Assembly: GCA_027943245.1 (NCBI GenBank)
Contig: JANDJZ010000023.1
Span: 1 to 64,000 of the forward strand
Length of the DNA stretch: 64,000 nt
Direction of reading: 5' to 3'
DNA from: Acanthamoeba sp. SK_2022b
Taxonomy: Eukaryota > Discosea > Longamoebia > Acanthamoebidae
Within the stretch, counting starts at the first letter, position 1, and each line of letters opens with the position of its first letter. This document shows positions 33,592-44,893 of the stretch, piece after piece. Both the position numbers and the translations under genes were made by a program. Below the pieces are notes generated by a model. That model was given only the letters and a program-made list of their open reading frames with translations. It made no database searches and was not told the DNA's origin.

Positions 33592-35242
33592 GCGTGTTGA
33601 CCGTATCTCTTGCCCCTCCTCTCCTTGGCCAAAGACTACGCAGCTTCCGTCCCGCTTGGGCGACTTACAGAGCCTCGAGAAGCTCTGCTTGGACGAAAGC
33701 GACCTCGAAGCTCTTCCCTCGTCCATCGCCAGGCTGACTCAGCTCACCGTACGTCGAGCTCCTCCTCCTCCTCCTCCTCCTCCAGGCCCTAACATGTCGC
33801 GATGGGGCGGGGGGGTGGCACGCGCGTAGACTCTTTCACTGGGAAGCACTCGGCTGGCTTGCTTTCCTTCGTATTTGTGTGACCTCACCCAGCTCCAGAC
33901 ACTCGACGTCAGCGACCTCGCGCTGGAGCTCCTCCCCGAGGAGATAGGCCGCCTGGTTTCCACCCCCTCCCCGCCCCCCTCCCCCCAATCCCCAATCCTA
34001 TGTTTGTCTGCGCGAGCTGATCCGACCGATGGACAAACGCGAGAGCCATCTCACCGAGTGCGGCCGCAGGTGAATCTCACCAACCTCGACGTGACGGCCA
34101 ATTTCCTGCCGTTTCTCCCCGAGGGCCTGTTTCTCCTGACGAATCTCAAGAAGCTCGGCATCGCTCACAACTCCCTCGTCGACCTGCCCGCGGGTGCGCC
34201 TCTCCTCCTCTTGGGTTTCCATCGGCGCAGTGTTCACCGACGCAAGCTCCCCTCTGGCGGTGATGTCATTGGCGCAGATATCAGCAAGCTGAGCAGCCTG
34301 ACGCTGCTCCCGCTCGAAGGCAACTCTTTCCCAGCAGTGCCGGCCTCACTGACCGCCCTGCGCAAGCTCAAGGTCATCTCGCTGGGCAGCTACGGCGAGG
34401 ACGAGGAGATGGACTGCACCGTGCTCGAGCGGGTCACGGGCGCCCAGGGGGGAGCGGGCGGGCGAGACTCTCCCGCCCCCCACTTCCCCGATCTGCGCGC
34501 CCTGAGCCTGGAGGAGGCCCGGCTGACGACGGTGCCCCCCTTCGTTTGCCGGATGACCGCGCTGGCCGCCCTCTCCCTCGAGAACAACTCGCTCGAGTGC
34601 CTGCCCCCCGAGCTCACGCAGCTGCAGCGGTTGCAGGTACCCCACTACCCCGCACGACTGCCTACTCGCGAGGCCGAGAGGTCCACAACTCACAACCCGT
34701 CGGCAGGCACTCAACCTCGCCTTCAATCCGATGTTGAGCGGGTTTCCCCCCCAAGTCCTCTGTCTCGGCCAACTTACTGAACTGGGGTACGACCTCAGCT
34801 CGTGTGGAAGAGAGCAAGCTCAGCTCGTGTTGGGAGAGGAGGCGTGAGCCTAAAAACACCAACCCGCCAGCCTAGCGTACACGAACCTGCAAGAGTTGCC
34901 CGATGACTTCGTTCGGCTATCGCGTCTGCGCAACCTCTACCTGTGCGGCAACCAATTACGGTACGCTTATCTTTATGTTCTTCTTCTTATTATTACTACA
35001 CAAGGCTCATCATCGTCTTGTCGTCCAACGCATAACATAGGGAGGTGCCCCGGCCACTGCTCGGCACGACCACGCTCGAAAAGGTGGACCTCGCCCAAAA
35101 CCAGGTGGCCAGCGTCGACGAGGACACGCTGGCGGCACTCCTGCTGATGCCGCGCCTCTTCGAGCTCTCCCTGCGAAATAACCCGGTCGGCAACGACCCA
35201 CGGCTCGCCGCCGTGCCGTGCATTCTCGTGTGCGGAGAGTGA
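32258..35242 (+). CDS. Leucine-rich repeat protein
   Basis: Thirteen exons: 32258-32459, 32522-32672, 32716-32917, 33007-33089, 33176-33313, 33404-33521, 33644-33748, 33893-33955, 34070-34193, 34278-34636, 34707-34786, 34871-34960 and 35041-35242; total 638 residues. The first third has irregular, Cys-containing repeats (LSLVGCAGLSDVGL, LELSACPYLSDLSL) resembling the F-box/AMN1-type LRR. From about residue 210 typical Shoc2-like LRRs follow (IPPEIGQMTALVHLSACSNEI, LPSSIARLTQLT). No kinase, TIR or membrane segment. Probably a cytosolic scaffold. The intron after exon 5 uses a GC donor (ACA|GCACGG). Exon boundaries at 32672/32716 are the least secure. Confidence 0.82.
33531..33588. repeat. (CA)n microsatellite in LRR gene intron 6
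   Basis: A pure CA run on the sense strand starting seven bases after the donor at 33522. Confidence 0.95.
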
Positions 35243-35421
35243 GAGGAGAGGTATCGGCGGAAATGGTGAATAAATAAGCTGGCCAGTACTGGACGAGACC
35301 GGGTCCTGGCCCTGCGTGATCCTCTCTCTCTCTCTCTCTCTTTGTATTCCTCTCTCGATGTCTGCTCGGGCGCCTCCTTTGCCTGCGCGCTCGGATGCTG
35401 GGCGCCGGAGCGGGCCGGCAT

Positions 35422-37322
35422 TTACTGGTCGAGGGCGGAGAACGATGCCAGTTTCTGCTTCAGCGCTTGAACGAGACCGGACATGAGGGCGGGGTAGTCG
35501 CTGCCCGATTCGTAGACCGACAAGATGAGGTACAGGAGGTCCGTGTCGCGGACGCCTGTCCGGAGGGGTGGAGCACGAGCGACCGTTAGTCTCTGGCGCT
35601 GCCTCACGCGAACACACGCATGCACACTCTGCGTGGTTGATGGTGTTTACCTTTTGGCGTCTGCAGACTCTTGGCAAGGGTGTGCATGTACTTGGAGGAA
35701 AACTTGTCCTGCGCCAATCCGGCCACATGCCTGGCAAACAATTAAGTGTGAGTTCGCTTTTTCCTTTAATGATAATAAAAAAAATGGAATCAAATGCCAA
35801 ATTATGTTTTAAAAAAAATAGAATGGGAGAGTTCGGTCGTTGCGCGTTAAAACAATAAAAAAAACCATAAAAAAACAAACATACAAAAAAATAAATAAAT
35901 AGGTGCCCGTGTGTACCTGGCGTTGCACGAGAAGAGAGGCACGCCTTTGGAGTGGCCGGGACTACACTCGATGAAGTCCTCCCCAAAGCACGTGATGGCG
36001 ATCTCCTCCACAGCGCTGCCTCGCGGTGGCGAATGCTTGACCATGAATGCTGTGGCCAAGCAAAGCAAAGCAAAGCAGGGGCGAGCGCATATGGTGAGGT
36101 CGAGGATGGCCTCTCTCACGCACGCACACACGCACACACTGTCGATGAGAGAAGGCGGGGTCAACTTACTGATTCCCTCTGGCACGAGCTCGAATGTGGC
36201 GACTACGTCGACGACTCGTCGCTCCTCCTCATCGTCCAGCTCGTCTTCAGCTTCTGCCCCGTCGCCGCCATCGACCAGATCGCCCAGCAGCGTGGCCAGT
36301 CCGGCTGCCGCGGCCCCCGCGGCCCCGCCAACGGGCGCGCCGACGATCGCGCTGCCTCCGGAGGGCTTGAGCGGGGCCAAGCGGGCAGCGACCGAGTGCC
36401 AGCGAGACCGGAGGAAGCGGCGAGGGAAGGCGACGACGTTGACGTAGTCGTTGAGCTCGGTGGGGAGGACGCCAGAGTACTCGCTGCGCTCGTCGAGGGC
36501 GTGGTCGAAGATGGCGAAGGCGCAACAGGTGCGGAGCGACCAGGCCTTGGTGCGAGAAAGCGAGGCGTCCAGCTGGCCGACCCGCGCCTGGAGCGCGCGG
36601 TAGTGCTCGTCGCGCCGCAGATGCGCGCGGGTGCGCTCCTCGCGCCGTCCGTTCTTGAGGTCCTGCAGCAGATGATCGAATCGCTGAATGCTCTTCTTGG
36701 CTGTTCGTCGCCGCACACGATGCTGGCGCATGAGGCCCTTGGCTTTGTTGTGGTGTTGATGATCGTCGGTGGATGAGGTAGCGGTCGTGGCAGAGAGTGT
36801 TTGAGATGAGGTGTTGGATGGTGTTGTACTGCTCGAAGAGATGGCAAGAGATGAAGAGGAGATAGAAGAAGAAGCTGGTGGAGGCCGCTGCGTGGTTTGG
36901 CGTGTGGCACTGCTGGCTAGCTCCTCGAGATCTTCGTAGGCGTAGACGAGATTTTCAAAGGAGAAGAGCGAGTCGAGCTTGGCTGCAAGGGCAAAGGCCT
37001 TCTCGGGCGACGCAAGAGCCGTTTTGCCCGCGTGATAGCGTCTCAGGATTCGCAGCCGCTCTTCTTGAAATCGCAACACATCCTCGAAGAATTTCAATGC
37101 GACGGCGCGTCCTCGGTCGCTGTTTCTCTCGACCCCTGCGGAGAGGAATGAGGCAAGTTCTCCGTAGAAGGCTATTTCGTCCGTCATCTGCCCACCAGCG
37201 CTGCCACCTACGCTGGTATCGTGACAATCGATGGACCATTCCTCTTCTTCGCCTTCACTGTCAATGTCAAAACCTGTGAGGCTTTGCTTGGGCAATCGTT
37301 GCCGAGGTCTCCCCTTGTCCAT
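35422..37322 (-). CDS. Unknown protein, 499 residues
   Basis: Exons 37322-36170, 36049-35917, 35730-35651 and 35555-35422. The start is the first in-frame ATG (MDKGRPRQRLPKQS). Residues about 45-130 are helical and acidic/basic mixed (FFEDVLRFQEERLRILRRYH), followed by a Ser/Thr-rich spacer, a basic helix (RVRRRTAKKSIQRFDHLLQ) and a compact globular part with CCAFAIFDHALDE. A Gly/Ala-rich loop then precedes the C-terminal region VKHSPPRGSAVEEIAITCFG. I recognise no domain. No signal peptide; the hydrophobic Gly/Ala segment near residue 350 is too rich in Gly to be a confident membrane helix. Confidence 0.7.
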
Positions 37323-37956
37323 GCTCGCCCTGCCGCCCTCTGCTGGATCAATCGCGAGGATGCACGTTGGCTGTGTTTGCACGCACCAACACAGCTCTCG
37401 TTCATTGTAACTGGAATGCAAGATATTTTTGCGTAATTGATGCTATTTGTGGTGAGCGAATCAGAAAAAGAAGCGACAGATTCATATGCCAACAAATATC
37501 CCAGAGCGTAATATTTATTTCTCTTTTTTGGAATTTTACAAACAATGATACAACAAACACGTCGCCATCTCCACTCGGGCACGGTCGCCTCTCCGTATTT
37601 GGGCGGCCCGCCTTGCCGTGCCTTCCTTCTCGATCCCTCGCCCTCGCCGCCTTTCTCCCCTGTCCCTTCTTCCAACCTTCTCCTCGCTTTGCCTGCCGCT
37701 CGCTTCGATTCCGCTTCGCTTCTCGTTCGTCCTCTCTCCCTCTCGTGTTTTGTGGGGCCTCGCTGCCGATGTCGCTCGCTGCCGCAGTCGTGGATGTTGG
37801 GGGGTTCAAGAAATCGTCGAGAGCATTTTAAACATTACGTTACGTTGGCTTGGTGGCCTCTCCCGCGATCCACAGTGCAGAGCAAGGGGAGGTGAAGTGA
37901 ACGATCGGAGAATGAAACGGAAGCGCAGAGCGGGCAGACCCACAGTGGAGTCGATT
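37323..37956. other. Spacer: leader of the unknown gene and 3' end of the LRR gene
   Basis: About 630 bp. The part near 37480-37560 is AT-rich, and 37570-37760 is pyrimidine-rich on the plus strand (purine-rich on the transcribed minus strand). Open frames here are random-looking Ser/Pro/Leu strings and have no family features. Confidence 0.45.
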
Positions 37957-40827
37957 TTACGACGACTCTGTGTGTGTGGACACCAAACGCACAAGAGGGC
38001 AGGAGAAACAGCACAATGAGCGACGCGCTTGGAAAGATACAGCGACAGATAGATAAGGGATCGGGTTTTACCCAGGGACTCTTGGAGTCGGTCGCCGAGG
38101 TAGTTGAAGACAGCCTGGGAGCCTCCCTCCGTGATCTCTTGGGGAATGTCCTCCAGAGGATTGTCGTCCATGCCGAACAGCCTGCGCAACGATCAAAGCC
38201 GTGAGCACTATCGGCTGGCGATGGCCACCACTAGGGCTACTGAATGACAGAGAAGAGAGAACAGGTGCGCCTTACCTCAGGTTGTCCAGGTTGTAAAGAG
38301 TATCGGGCAGATCGTTGATATCGTTATCGTTGAAGGTCAGAACTTCGAGGCCCTTCATGCCTCCCATCTCGGTCGGGAGCTCGGTGAGCTTGTTCTCGTC
38401 CAAGTTCAGCTCGGTAAGCGACAAAAGCTGTGGTAACAGTACAGGTTGCCGTGTAAGCAAAAAGTGTTACAACTACAAGCCCCCCCCCCACTACGGTACC
38501 ACGCCATTGACGATGAATGGGAGAGCGTACGCTGCCAATTTGGGACGTGAGCGTCGTGAGCTTGTTGTAGTTGAGGAGGAGGCATGTGAGGCCAGTGAGT
38601 TTGCTGCGGTTTACGCCCAAGCAGGCGATCGTTAGGCCAACGAAGAAACACCGTAGGGCCGAGGCGAGCTCAAGGAGACTACGTACCCGATCTCCGGGGG
38701 CAACTCCTTCAACAGGTTGCCGCCCAGGTTGAGCTTCTTGAGCGAGGTAAGGTTGCCAATCTCAGCGGGCAGGGCGTTCAGCATGTTGTCGTTGAAGTCG
38801 AGCAGCCGCAAGTTCACGAGTTGTCCTGAACGCGGGGAAAAGGGGCACGAGGTCAGCTACACTTGTGGACCAGAGCACGGCAGCAGCTGTTCACGCACCG
38901 ATTTCGGGAACGAGGTTGGTCAGCTCGTTCGCCGACGCGTGAAGCTCGTGCAGGTTGGTGAGCATGGCAATGGAGGGAGTGAGCTTTGTGAGCTCGTTGC
39001 TGCTGATGTCGAGCACGCGCAGACCTAGAAAGCCGCAAACGTTAGACATCCGCAGCTTGGTGTAGGTTTTGAGACAGTGGGAGGGGGCGTACCAGGGAGC
39101 ATGACAACCGATCCCAGATTGCTCAACTGATTGTCGTTCAGGAAGAGCTCCTCAAGCGACTTGAGCTGTCCCAGTTCGTCGGGCAGTTCGGCCAGCATGT
39201 TCCTGCTGAGGTAGATCTTGTGGAGGTTCTTCAGCTTGGAGATCTCAGTCGGGAGTCCGGTCAGCCTGTTGCCCTCCAAGTCAAGCTCCTCGAGCTGAGC
39301 CAGATCGCCGATCTCACGAGGCAGCTCCTTGATGTGGTTGTACTTGAGGTGGAGACGCTTCAGGCTCTTGAGGTTGCCCAGGCCTGGTGGAGAGCGTGGA
39401 GGAGGCTTAGAATGCTACCGTAAGAGATGCTGCACACAAAAGACGTACCCTGCGGGAGGGTCTCCAAGTTGTTGTACTGGATGTCGAGGTTCTCGAGCTT
39501 CTCGAGCTTGGCCACAGAAGCGAAGGAGCTGATGGAGTTGTGCTGCAGGTCGAGCACCTGCAGCATCGAGAGCTGACCCAAGCTAGCGGGCACAGCCGTG
39601 AGCTTGTTGTTGCGCACGCTCAGCGCCTAGGTGTCCAAGGGGCAGTCATCGTTGTTAGTGTTCGTGGTACGGCTTCTTCCGCGCAGCGTGCTAAAAACAG
39701 CAGGCAGCCACGTACGTCCAGCTTCTTGAGATTTTTGATTTCGTCTGGAAGATTAGTGAGCTTGTTGAAGCGCAGGAAGAGCTTCTTGAGCTCGACCAAG
39801 TTGCCAATCTCTGGCGGGATGGCAGTCAATTTGTTGAACCTGCCGACAACGAATCCCGGTGATTAGGAATGAATCGACCCATGAAGTAGGCAAAGCAAAT
39901 CGGACCTGAGATCGAGCATCTGAAGATTTTTCAGCTTGCCCACTTCAGGAGGGAGAGTCGAAATGCTGTTTTCGTTCAGGCCCAGCGCGGTCAAGTTGGT
40001 GAGCTTACCTGTGGCGCAAATTTGGGGGGGGGGGGCTGTCAGAGTGAAATGCCGAAGTGGAGCGCCATTAGCACGGGCCGCCAACACGTACCAATGGCAG
40101 GCGGGAGGGCGGTGAGCTTGTTGTCGTAAAGGTTGAGGATCCTCAAGTTGGTGAGAAGTCCAATTTTGTCGGGAAGAGTCGTCATCTCCAACCTGTTGAG
40201 ATCGCACAGCTCCATAGTCTTACACACGTCTGCGCCCTCCGTGAGGTTGGCAAGGTCCTCGAGGGTGAGTTTCGTTTGTGAAGGTGCAGTCAATCGGGCG
40301 GATCCCTTCCTCTTGTCACTCTTCTCGAGCTTTTGTCTGTTCTTCTTCTCCATCTTCTCCTTCTTCTTGCGCTCCTGTTCCTCCTTTTTTTGCTTCTTCT
40401 TTCGTTCCTTCTCCTGCTTCTTCAGTTCCTTGACCGAGGGCGCAGGCGAAGCAGGCGTCGCCTTGGGCGTTGCCTCTGTGGCCGATGTTGCCGCTGGCGA
40501 TGGGCTTGATGTAGCAATTGGGGTGGAAGAGGCAGCCGGTTTCCCACCATTCTCCTTGGCCAATGCTTTCAATGGCTTACTCTTCTCCTCTTCCTCTCCC
40601 TTTCCTCTTCCATCCTCAGAGTCGTACGCCGATTCGTCTTCGGAGGCCTCCGAAGTCGAAGTCATTCCATCACCCCGCGAGGCTTCATACTCCGCCAGCT
40701 TCCTCTTCCATTCCTTCTCCTTCTCTGCCAGCTCTCTCTTCTGTCGTTCGAGCTCCTTCTTTTCCTTCAACCATTCGGCTTCCCTCTTCTTCCATTCCTC
40801 CTCCATCTCTGGCTTGTCGTCATTCAT
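37957..40827 (-). CDS. Coiled-coil plus Shoc2-type leucine-rich repeat protein
   Basis: Exons 40827-40092, 40008-39906, 39839-39716, 39626-39449, 39383-39093, 39024-38899, 38825-38687, 38603-38531, 38427-38276, 38181-38072 and a final 11 bp exon 37967-37957; total 680 residues. Residues 1-190 are a Lys/Glu coiled coil ([20 protein letters not shown]) with a Ser/Pro/Ala spacer and a strongly basic stretch. About 18 LRRs of 23 residues follow (e.g. [21 protein letters not shown]), the Shoc2/Ras-suppressor class. The last exon (four codons including stop) is inferred because reading through the donor at 38071 gives implausible sequence; it is the weakest part. Probably a cytosolic signalling scaffold. 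Confidence 0.82.
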
Positions 40828-41309
40828 CTTGGCCCAAACCTACAGTTCAAGCGAGTGAGGCTGCGTTAATCATCAAGCCCCGTCTTGCGGAACCATTCAT
40901 TTGACCCATTTCTCTCGGATCCTTCAATTTTTCACTACCCGCGTTACCGAGCACACAATTCCAAAGTTACAAGCACCACCAGCTCGACAAGGAGGTGGAA
41001 AGGTACCCTTTGGAGGTAGGTACAATCTACTACTTTGATTCGTTGCTGGGCTGAACAAGGGGATGTGAGCGAAAGGGGAAGCCCGAACAACGCGCAAACA
41101 CAACCTGCTCGCACCGGTGCGAGCGAAAAGTGGGGTCCGCGCAACCGCCTCAATTACCTTATTGGTTGGATGTGGAAATTTCAACTGGGCGTGGTTGCGC
41201 CATTGGAGCACCACGGTCTCCAAAATATTTTGTCATTACTTGAATTCCATTCTGCGCCAAAAACTTCATTTAAAAAAAAACAGGGATAAAAATAACACAA
41301 GCTTAAGGC
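40828..41309. promoter_or_regulatory. Divergent promoter between LRR and MaoC genes
   Basis: About 480 bp. A possible untranslated exon boundary (TGTAG acceptor) lies just upstream of the LRR start at about 40842. An A-rich run at 41269-41300 precedes the MaoC start. No TATA box recognised. Confidence 0.45.
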
Positions 41310-42215
41310 ATGAGGCGAGCAGGGCAAGCGCTGCCGATAGCGAGACGCACAGCTCGCTGCGCACAAGCACGGCCACTCGTGGCAAACGCGCGTCGCTGTG
41401 CATCGACGTTGGGCCGGTTCTCACCAACGGTGCCTGTTCTGCTTTTGCTGGTTTGCGCGTTCTTTTTCTCTGCGCCTCGCTCACCGCCCACGGCGCCCAC
41501 ATCGCGCAGGAGCCGCTCGCTGTTGGCGATTGGTCGGAGACGCACAAGGTGTTCGACCTACCAGAGGTGGCCCAGTTCGCTGCACTCTCGGAGGATATCA
41601 ACCCAATCCACCTGGACGATGGTACTGCTGCCATCTCCGCCCGACCTGCCTCAGCGCTCACCTGCTGCCATCTCCGCCCGACCTGCCTCAGCGCTCACCT
41701 GCTGCCTCCCTCCCCCCGCAGCCTATGCGAAGAAGACGCGCTTCGGAGGGAAGATCGTGCACGGGATGCTGTCGGCTTCCCTGTTCTCGGGCATACTGGG
41801 CAGCCAAATACCCGGTACCGCCTTCGCCCTAGTATGGTGTGGAGCGCGGTCGGCGGCTGATTGGTGCCTGCCTCCTCCCCTCTCCAACTTGGCGTGCTGC
41901 TCCCACGCACGCGGCGCAGGTGCGATCTACGTCTCACAGAGCCTCTCGTTCAAGGCGCCGATCTACGTCGGAGAGAAGGTCACGGCCAAGGTGGAGGTCA
42001 CCGCCATTCACCCCTCCAAGCCCTTCGTCACCTTCACCACCCGGTGCCTCAACTCCAAAGGTTGGGTCAGTCTCCCTCCTCTCTCGTGCGCGGCCTCACT
42101 TCTTCTTCCTCTTCTCTGCGCAGGCGGAGTGTGCATCGACGGCGAAGCGGTGGTGTACATTCCTCACCAGCACAAGAACAAGGACAAGAGCAAGGATACG
42201 AAGCACGGCGACTGA
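41310..42215 (+). CDS. MaoC-like (R)-specific enoyl-CoA hydratase, mitochondrial
   Basis: Exons 41310-41429, 41510-41621, 41722-41814, 41920-42060 and 42124-42215 give 185 residues. The first 40 residues are an Arg/Ala-rich presequence without acidic residues (MRRAGQALPIARRTARCAQA), indicating mitochondrial import. The hydratase-2 motif is LSEDINPIHLDD with the catalytic pair D69 and H74, followed by GGKIVHGMLSASLFSG. This hot-dog-fold enzyme hydrates trans-2-enoyl thioesters; in mitochondria it most often serves type II fatty acid synthesis or beta-oxidation. The Lys/Asp-rich tail (KNKDKSKDTKHGD) is unusual but has no assigned role. Confidence 0.9.
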   Translation: MRRAGQALPIARRTARCAQARPLVANARRCASTLGRFSPTVPVLLLLVCAFFFSAPRSPPTAPTSRRSRSLLAIGRRRTRCSTYQRWPSSLHSRRISTQSTWTMVLLPSPPDLPQRSPAAISARPASALTCCLPPPAAYAKKTRFGGKIVHGMLSASLFSGILGSQIPGTAFALVWCGARSAADWCLPPPLSNLACCSHARGAGAIYVSQSLSFKAPIYVGEKVTAKVEVTAIHPSKPFVTFTTRCLNSKGWVSLPPLSCAASLLLPLLCAGGVCIDGEAVVYIPHQHKNKDKSKDTKHGD

Positions 42216-42308
42216 GGCATCCGGTCTTACTTACGAAGTAAAGCTCTTGTTGTGTGTCGTCGTTGTCGTAGTCGTCGGGTACTCTACGCGACCCGCGTGT
42301 GCACTCTA

Positions 42309-44760
42309 TCATTCGCTCGTGGTCGCAACGCCGCTGCCGCCGGCGATGATGGCCTGCACCGAGGGATTGCGCGGCGCCGCGTCCCTCCTGAACGTCCTGT
42401 GCGCGGTCCACACAGACACAACGAAAGGCAAAGGAGTCAGCAATCGTCGAGAAAGGTGATGATGATGATGATGATGATGACGACAAAGCGAGGAAGGGGA
42501 GAGGAGGTCGAACCTGCACACGTCCCAGTAGTGCGGTACGCCCCTCTGCTTGAGGAACTTCCTGGCGTCCTTCTCGCTGGGGAAGACGTCCACCTGGAAG
42601 TTCTTGAACGCCGCCTTGAGCACGGTGCCCTCCCACACGAGGTCGCAGAAGTTCTGCTGCCTCTCGGGCTGCTTGGGCTTCTCCTCCTTCTCGACCTCCA
42701 TGCCTTCGCCCTCGCCCTCGCCCTCGGGCTTGGTGAAGTCGTTCCAGTCGATCCGCCGCATCATCAGCTTCTTGTACCGCTCGATCGCCCGGGGCCCGCC
42801 CTCCACCAGCACCAGGCAGCAGCCCCTATAGAGCACCGCGCAGCCCGTGAGGAAGTTCTGCTGCGCGTTGACGTCCACCTTGTACCTGCCAGCACAGCCC
42901 CACCACTCGGTCGTTCAATACCTCCACACACAAGCACACACACACACACGGAGAGAGAGAGAGAGAGAGATGAGGTGAGACGCACTTGTGCCTCTCGTCG
43001 CTCAGGTTGGTGACGCGGAAGAGGGCGACGTGGGTGATGAGGCTGGTGTCCTCCTTGAGCTTCTTGAGCTTCTTGAGGCGCTTCTGGTCGGGCGTGAGCT
43101 TCCGCTCCTGGTTCCGGGCGTCGTGGGCCTTGGCCCGCTCCTCCATCTCGGCCCGGACCATCTTCTCGATCTGCGTCGGGTCTTGCACGGCCTCGGTGGT
43201 GAGCACCTTCATCATGTTGGAGATCTTCATGCGGTTCTTGGGCGGCGGGTCGAGGCCGAGCAGGACGCGCTCCTGCTGCTCTCGCTGCTTCTCGGCCCGC
43301 GCCCGCCGCCTCATCTTCTTCTGCTCCGCCTTGGTGAGCTTGAGCGGCATCGGCCCGGGCGGGGGCTTCTCGGTGGGCGGCGCCAAGACGACGGGGTGCT
43401 CCACGAGGTGCGTGATGCGCCGCTCGTTGATGTTGCCGGCCACGGCCGCCGGATCGGTATCTCGGGCCTTCTCCTTGCCCTTGCCCTCCTCGTCCGCCAC
43501 CACAACCATCGCGTCCTTCCCCTCCTGCTCGCCTCCCTTCTCGTCGGCCGATGTGGGTTCGTTGCCGTAGCGTTCCTTGCGCAGGAGGAGCGGCGCGTCC
43601 CACCACTCGACGTCGGGCACGGGCTCGTCCTCCTTGTGGATGATCTCCTCGGCTTCCTTGCGCAGGCCACCGAGCGGCATGAGGGACTTGTCTCGAGGCA
43701 TGTCGCTGTCGAGGCCCTCGTCGGCGGCGCCCATCGAGCTCTCGAGGAGCTCCTTGGCCAGCTTCGTGCGCATGCGCTGAGCCTTCTTGACGTAGGTGCC
43801 GGCTTCGACAAAGTTGAAGGCTCGTCGCGGACGGACGAGCTTGGGCGCACGCATGCGCGGGTCGAAGTAGGGGTTCTTGGTGGGGTCGGTCTCGATGGCG
43901 GGCGATTCGAGCTTGAACAGCTCCTCCCGCTGCACTCGCTTGTTGATGGCGAGCGTGGCCACCACGGGCGCGCGGCCCGACGAGATTACTCGGCCTTGGT
44001 CGTCGATCTCTCGGCCTTCGGCGTCGAGGCGAAGAGGACGCGGCCCAGCCCCGCCAGAGCTGATGGAGGGAGGGAGAGCGGATGCCGCCACAGAAGGCAC
44101 AACCATGCCAGGAGGGAGGCGCCCTTGCAAAGCAGCCAATTTGGCATTGATCTTGCTCTGTATCTCGGCCATGACCCTCATCTTCTCAGCGGCAGCGGGA
44201 TCTTGCGCCCCACCGCCGGCAGGGACGGCCGGCCGCACGGGCTGCTGGGTGAGGGGTGCTGCTGGCGTTGCAGCTGGGGCTGCCTTCTGCTCCTGGGCCT
44301 TCTTCTGCACTTCCACCCTCAGCTTCTCCTTCATCGCGCGCAGAGCATCGAGATTTAAGCCCGGGAGGATTGAGGAGGCTGTGGGCTTCGCCGCAGGCGT
44401 AGGAGCTGCAGCGACGGGGACCGAAGCGGCCGCGGGGGCCGATGGGGTGGCTGATTGGAGGGAGGGGGCGTTCTCAATTTTCGATCCATTTTCATTGGCA
44501 TTCTTCTCCTGCTGGTCATTGCCAGAAGCGTCACTCTGTTTGTGTCGCTTCTCCTCCTTTCGTCTGCTGTCCCTTTCTCGGCTCCTTTCCTTGCTTCTGC
44601 TGCGCTTTCGATCCTTCTTGTCTCCATCTCTGTCCCTCTCGTCCCTCCTCGACGAGCGGTGCCTGTCCCTATCCTTGTCCGATCTGCTGCTGCGGTGGTC
44701 CTCATCACGCTTCCTCTTTGAAGAGGACGATGAGGAGGAGCGATCGCTCCTGCTCGACAT
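42309..44760 (-). CDS. PRPF3: U4/U6 small nuclear ribonucleoprotein Prp3
   Basis: Exons 44760-42986, 42885-42514 and 42396-42309 give 744 residues. The N terminus is an Arg/Ser/Asp-rich region (RSRSKERSRERDSRRKEEK). The PRP3 domain includes NPYFDPRM, RAFNFVEAGTYVKKA, VPDVEWWDAPLL and LTKAEQKKMRRRARAEKQ. The C-terminal domain (YKVDVNAQQNFLTGC, then IDWNDFTKP) is the U4/U6-contacting region. Prp3 clamps the U4/U6 duplex in the tri-snRNP. A 133 bp divergent spacer separates it from peptide deformylase, and it is convergent with the MaoC gene. Confidence 0.95.
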
Positions 44761-44893
44761 GGTGTGATGGACAATCAAAACGGGGGTGTAAAATGTCCTT
44801 GACTCAACTTTTCTTCAACTTTCCCTAACCTTTTCATTCATCGCCGGCACCACCTTCATTTTATCACAGATTGGTGAAGAAAGGCACCGGTCC
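44761..44893. promoter_or_regulatory. Compact bidirectional promoter, PRPF3 and peptide deformylase
   Basis: Only 133 bp separate the two divergent start codons, so both core promoters and leaders must fit here or reach into coding sequence. No TATA box; a TTTTATCACAG stretch lies at about 44859. Confidence 0.55.

Noticed and set aside
36203..36910. A 235-codon second minus-strand frame overlapping the unknown gene at 35422-37322
   Set aside because: Frame-shifted shadow, rich in Arg/Pro/Ser, with no independent start context or motif.
42988..44358. A 456-codon open frame on the plus strand, antisense to PRPF3
   Set aside because: It is a GC-rich shadow of the PRPF3 exon; the product is Leu/Gly/Arg-rich low complexity without family features, while the minus-strand frame has the full PRP3 domain.
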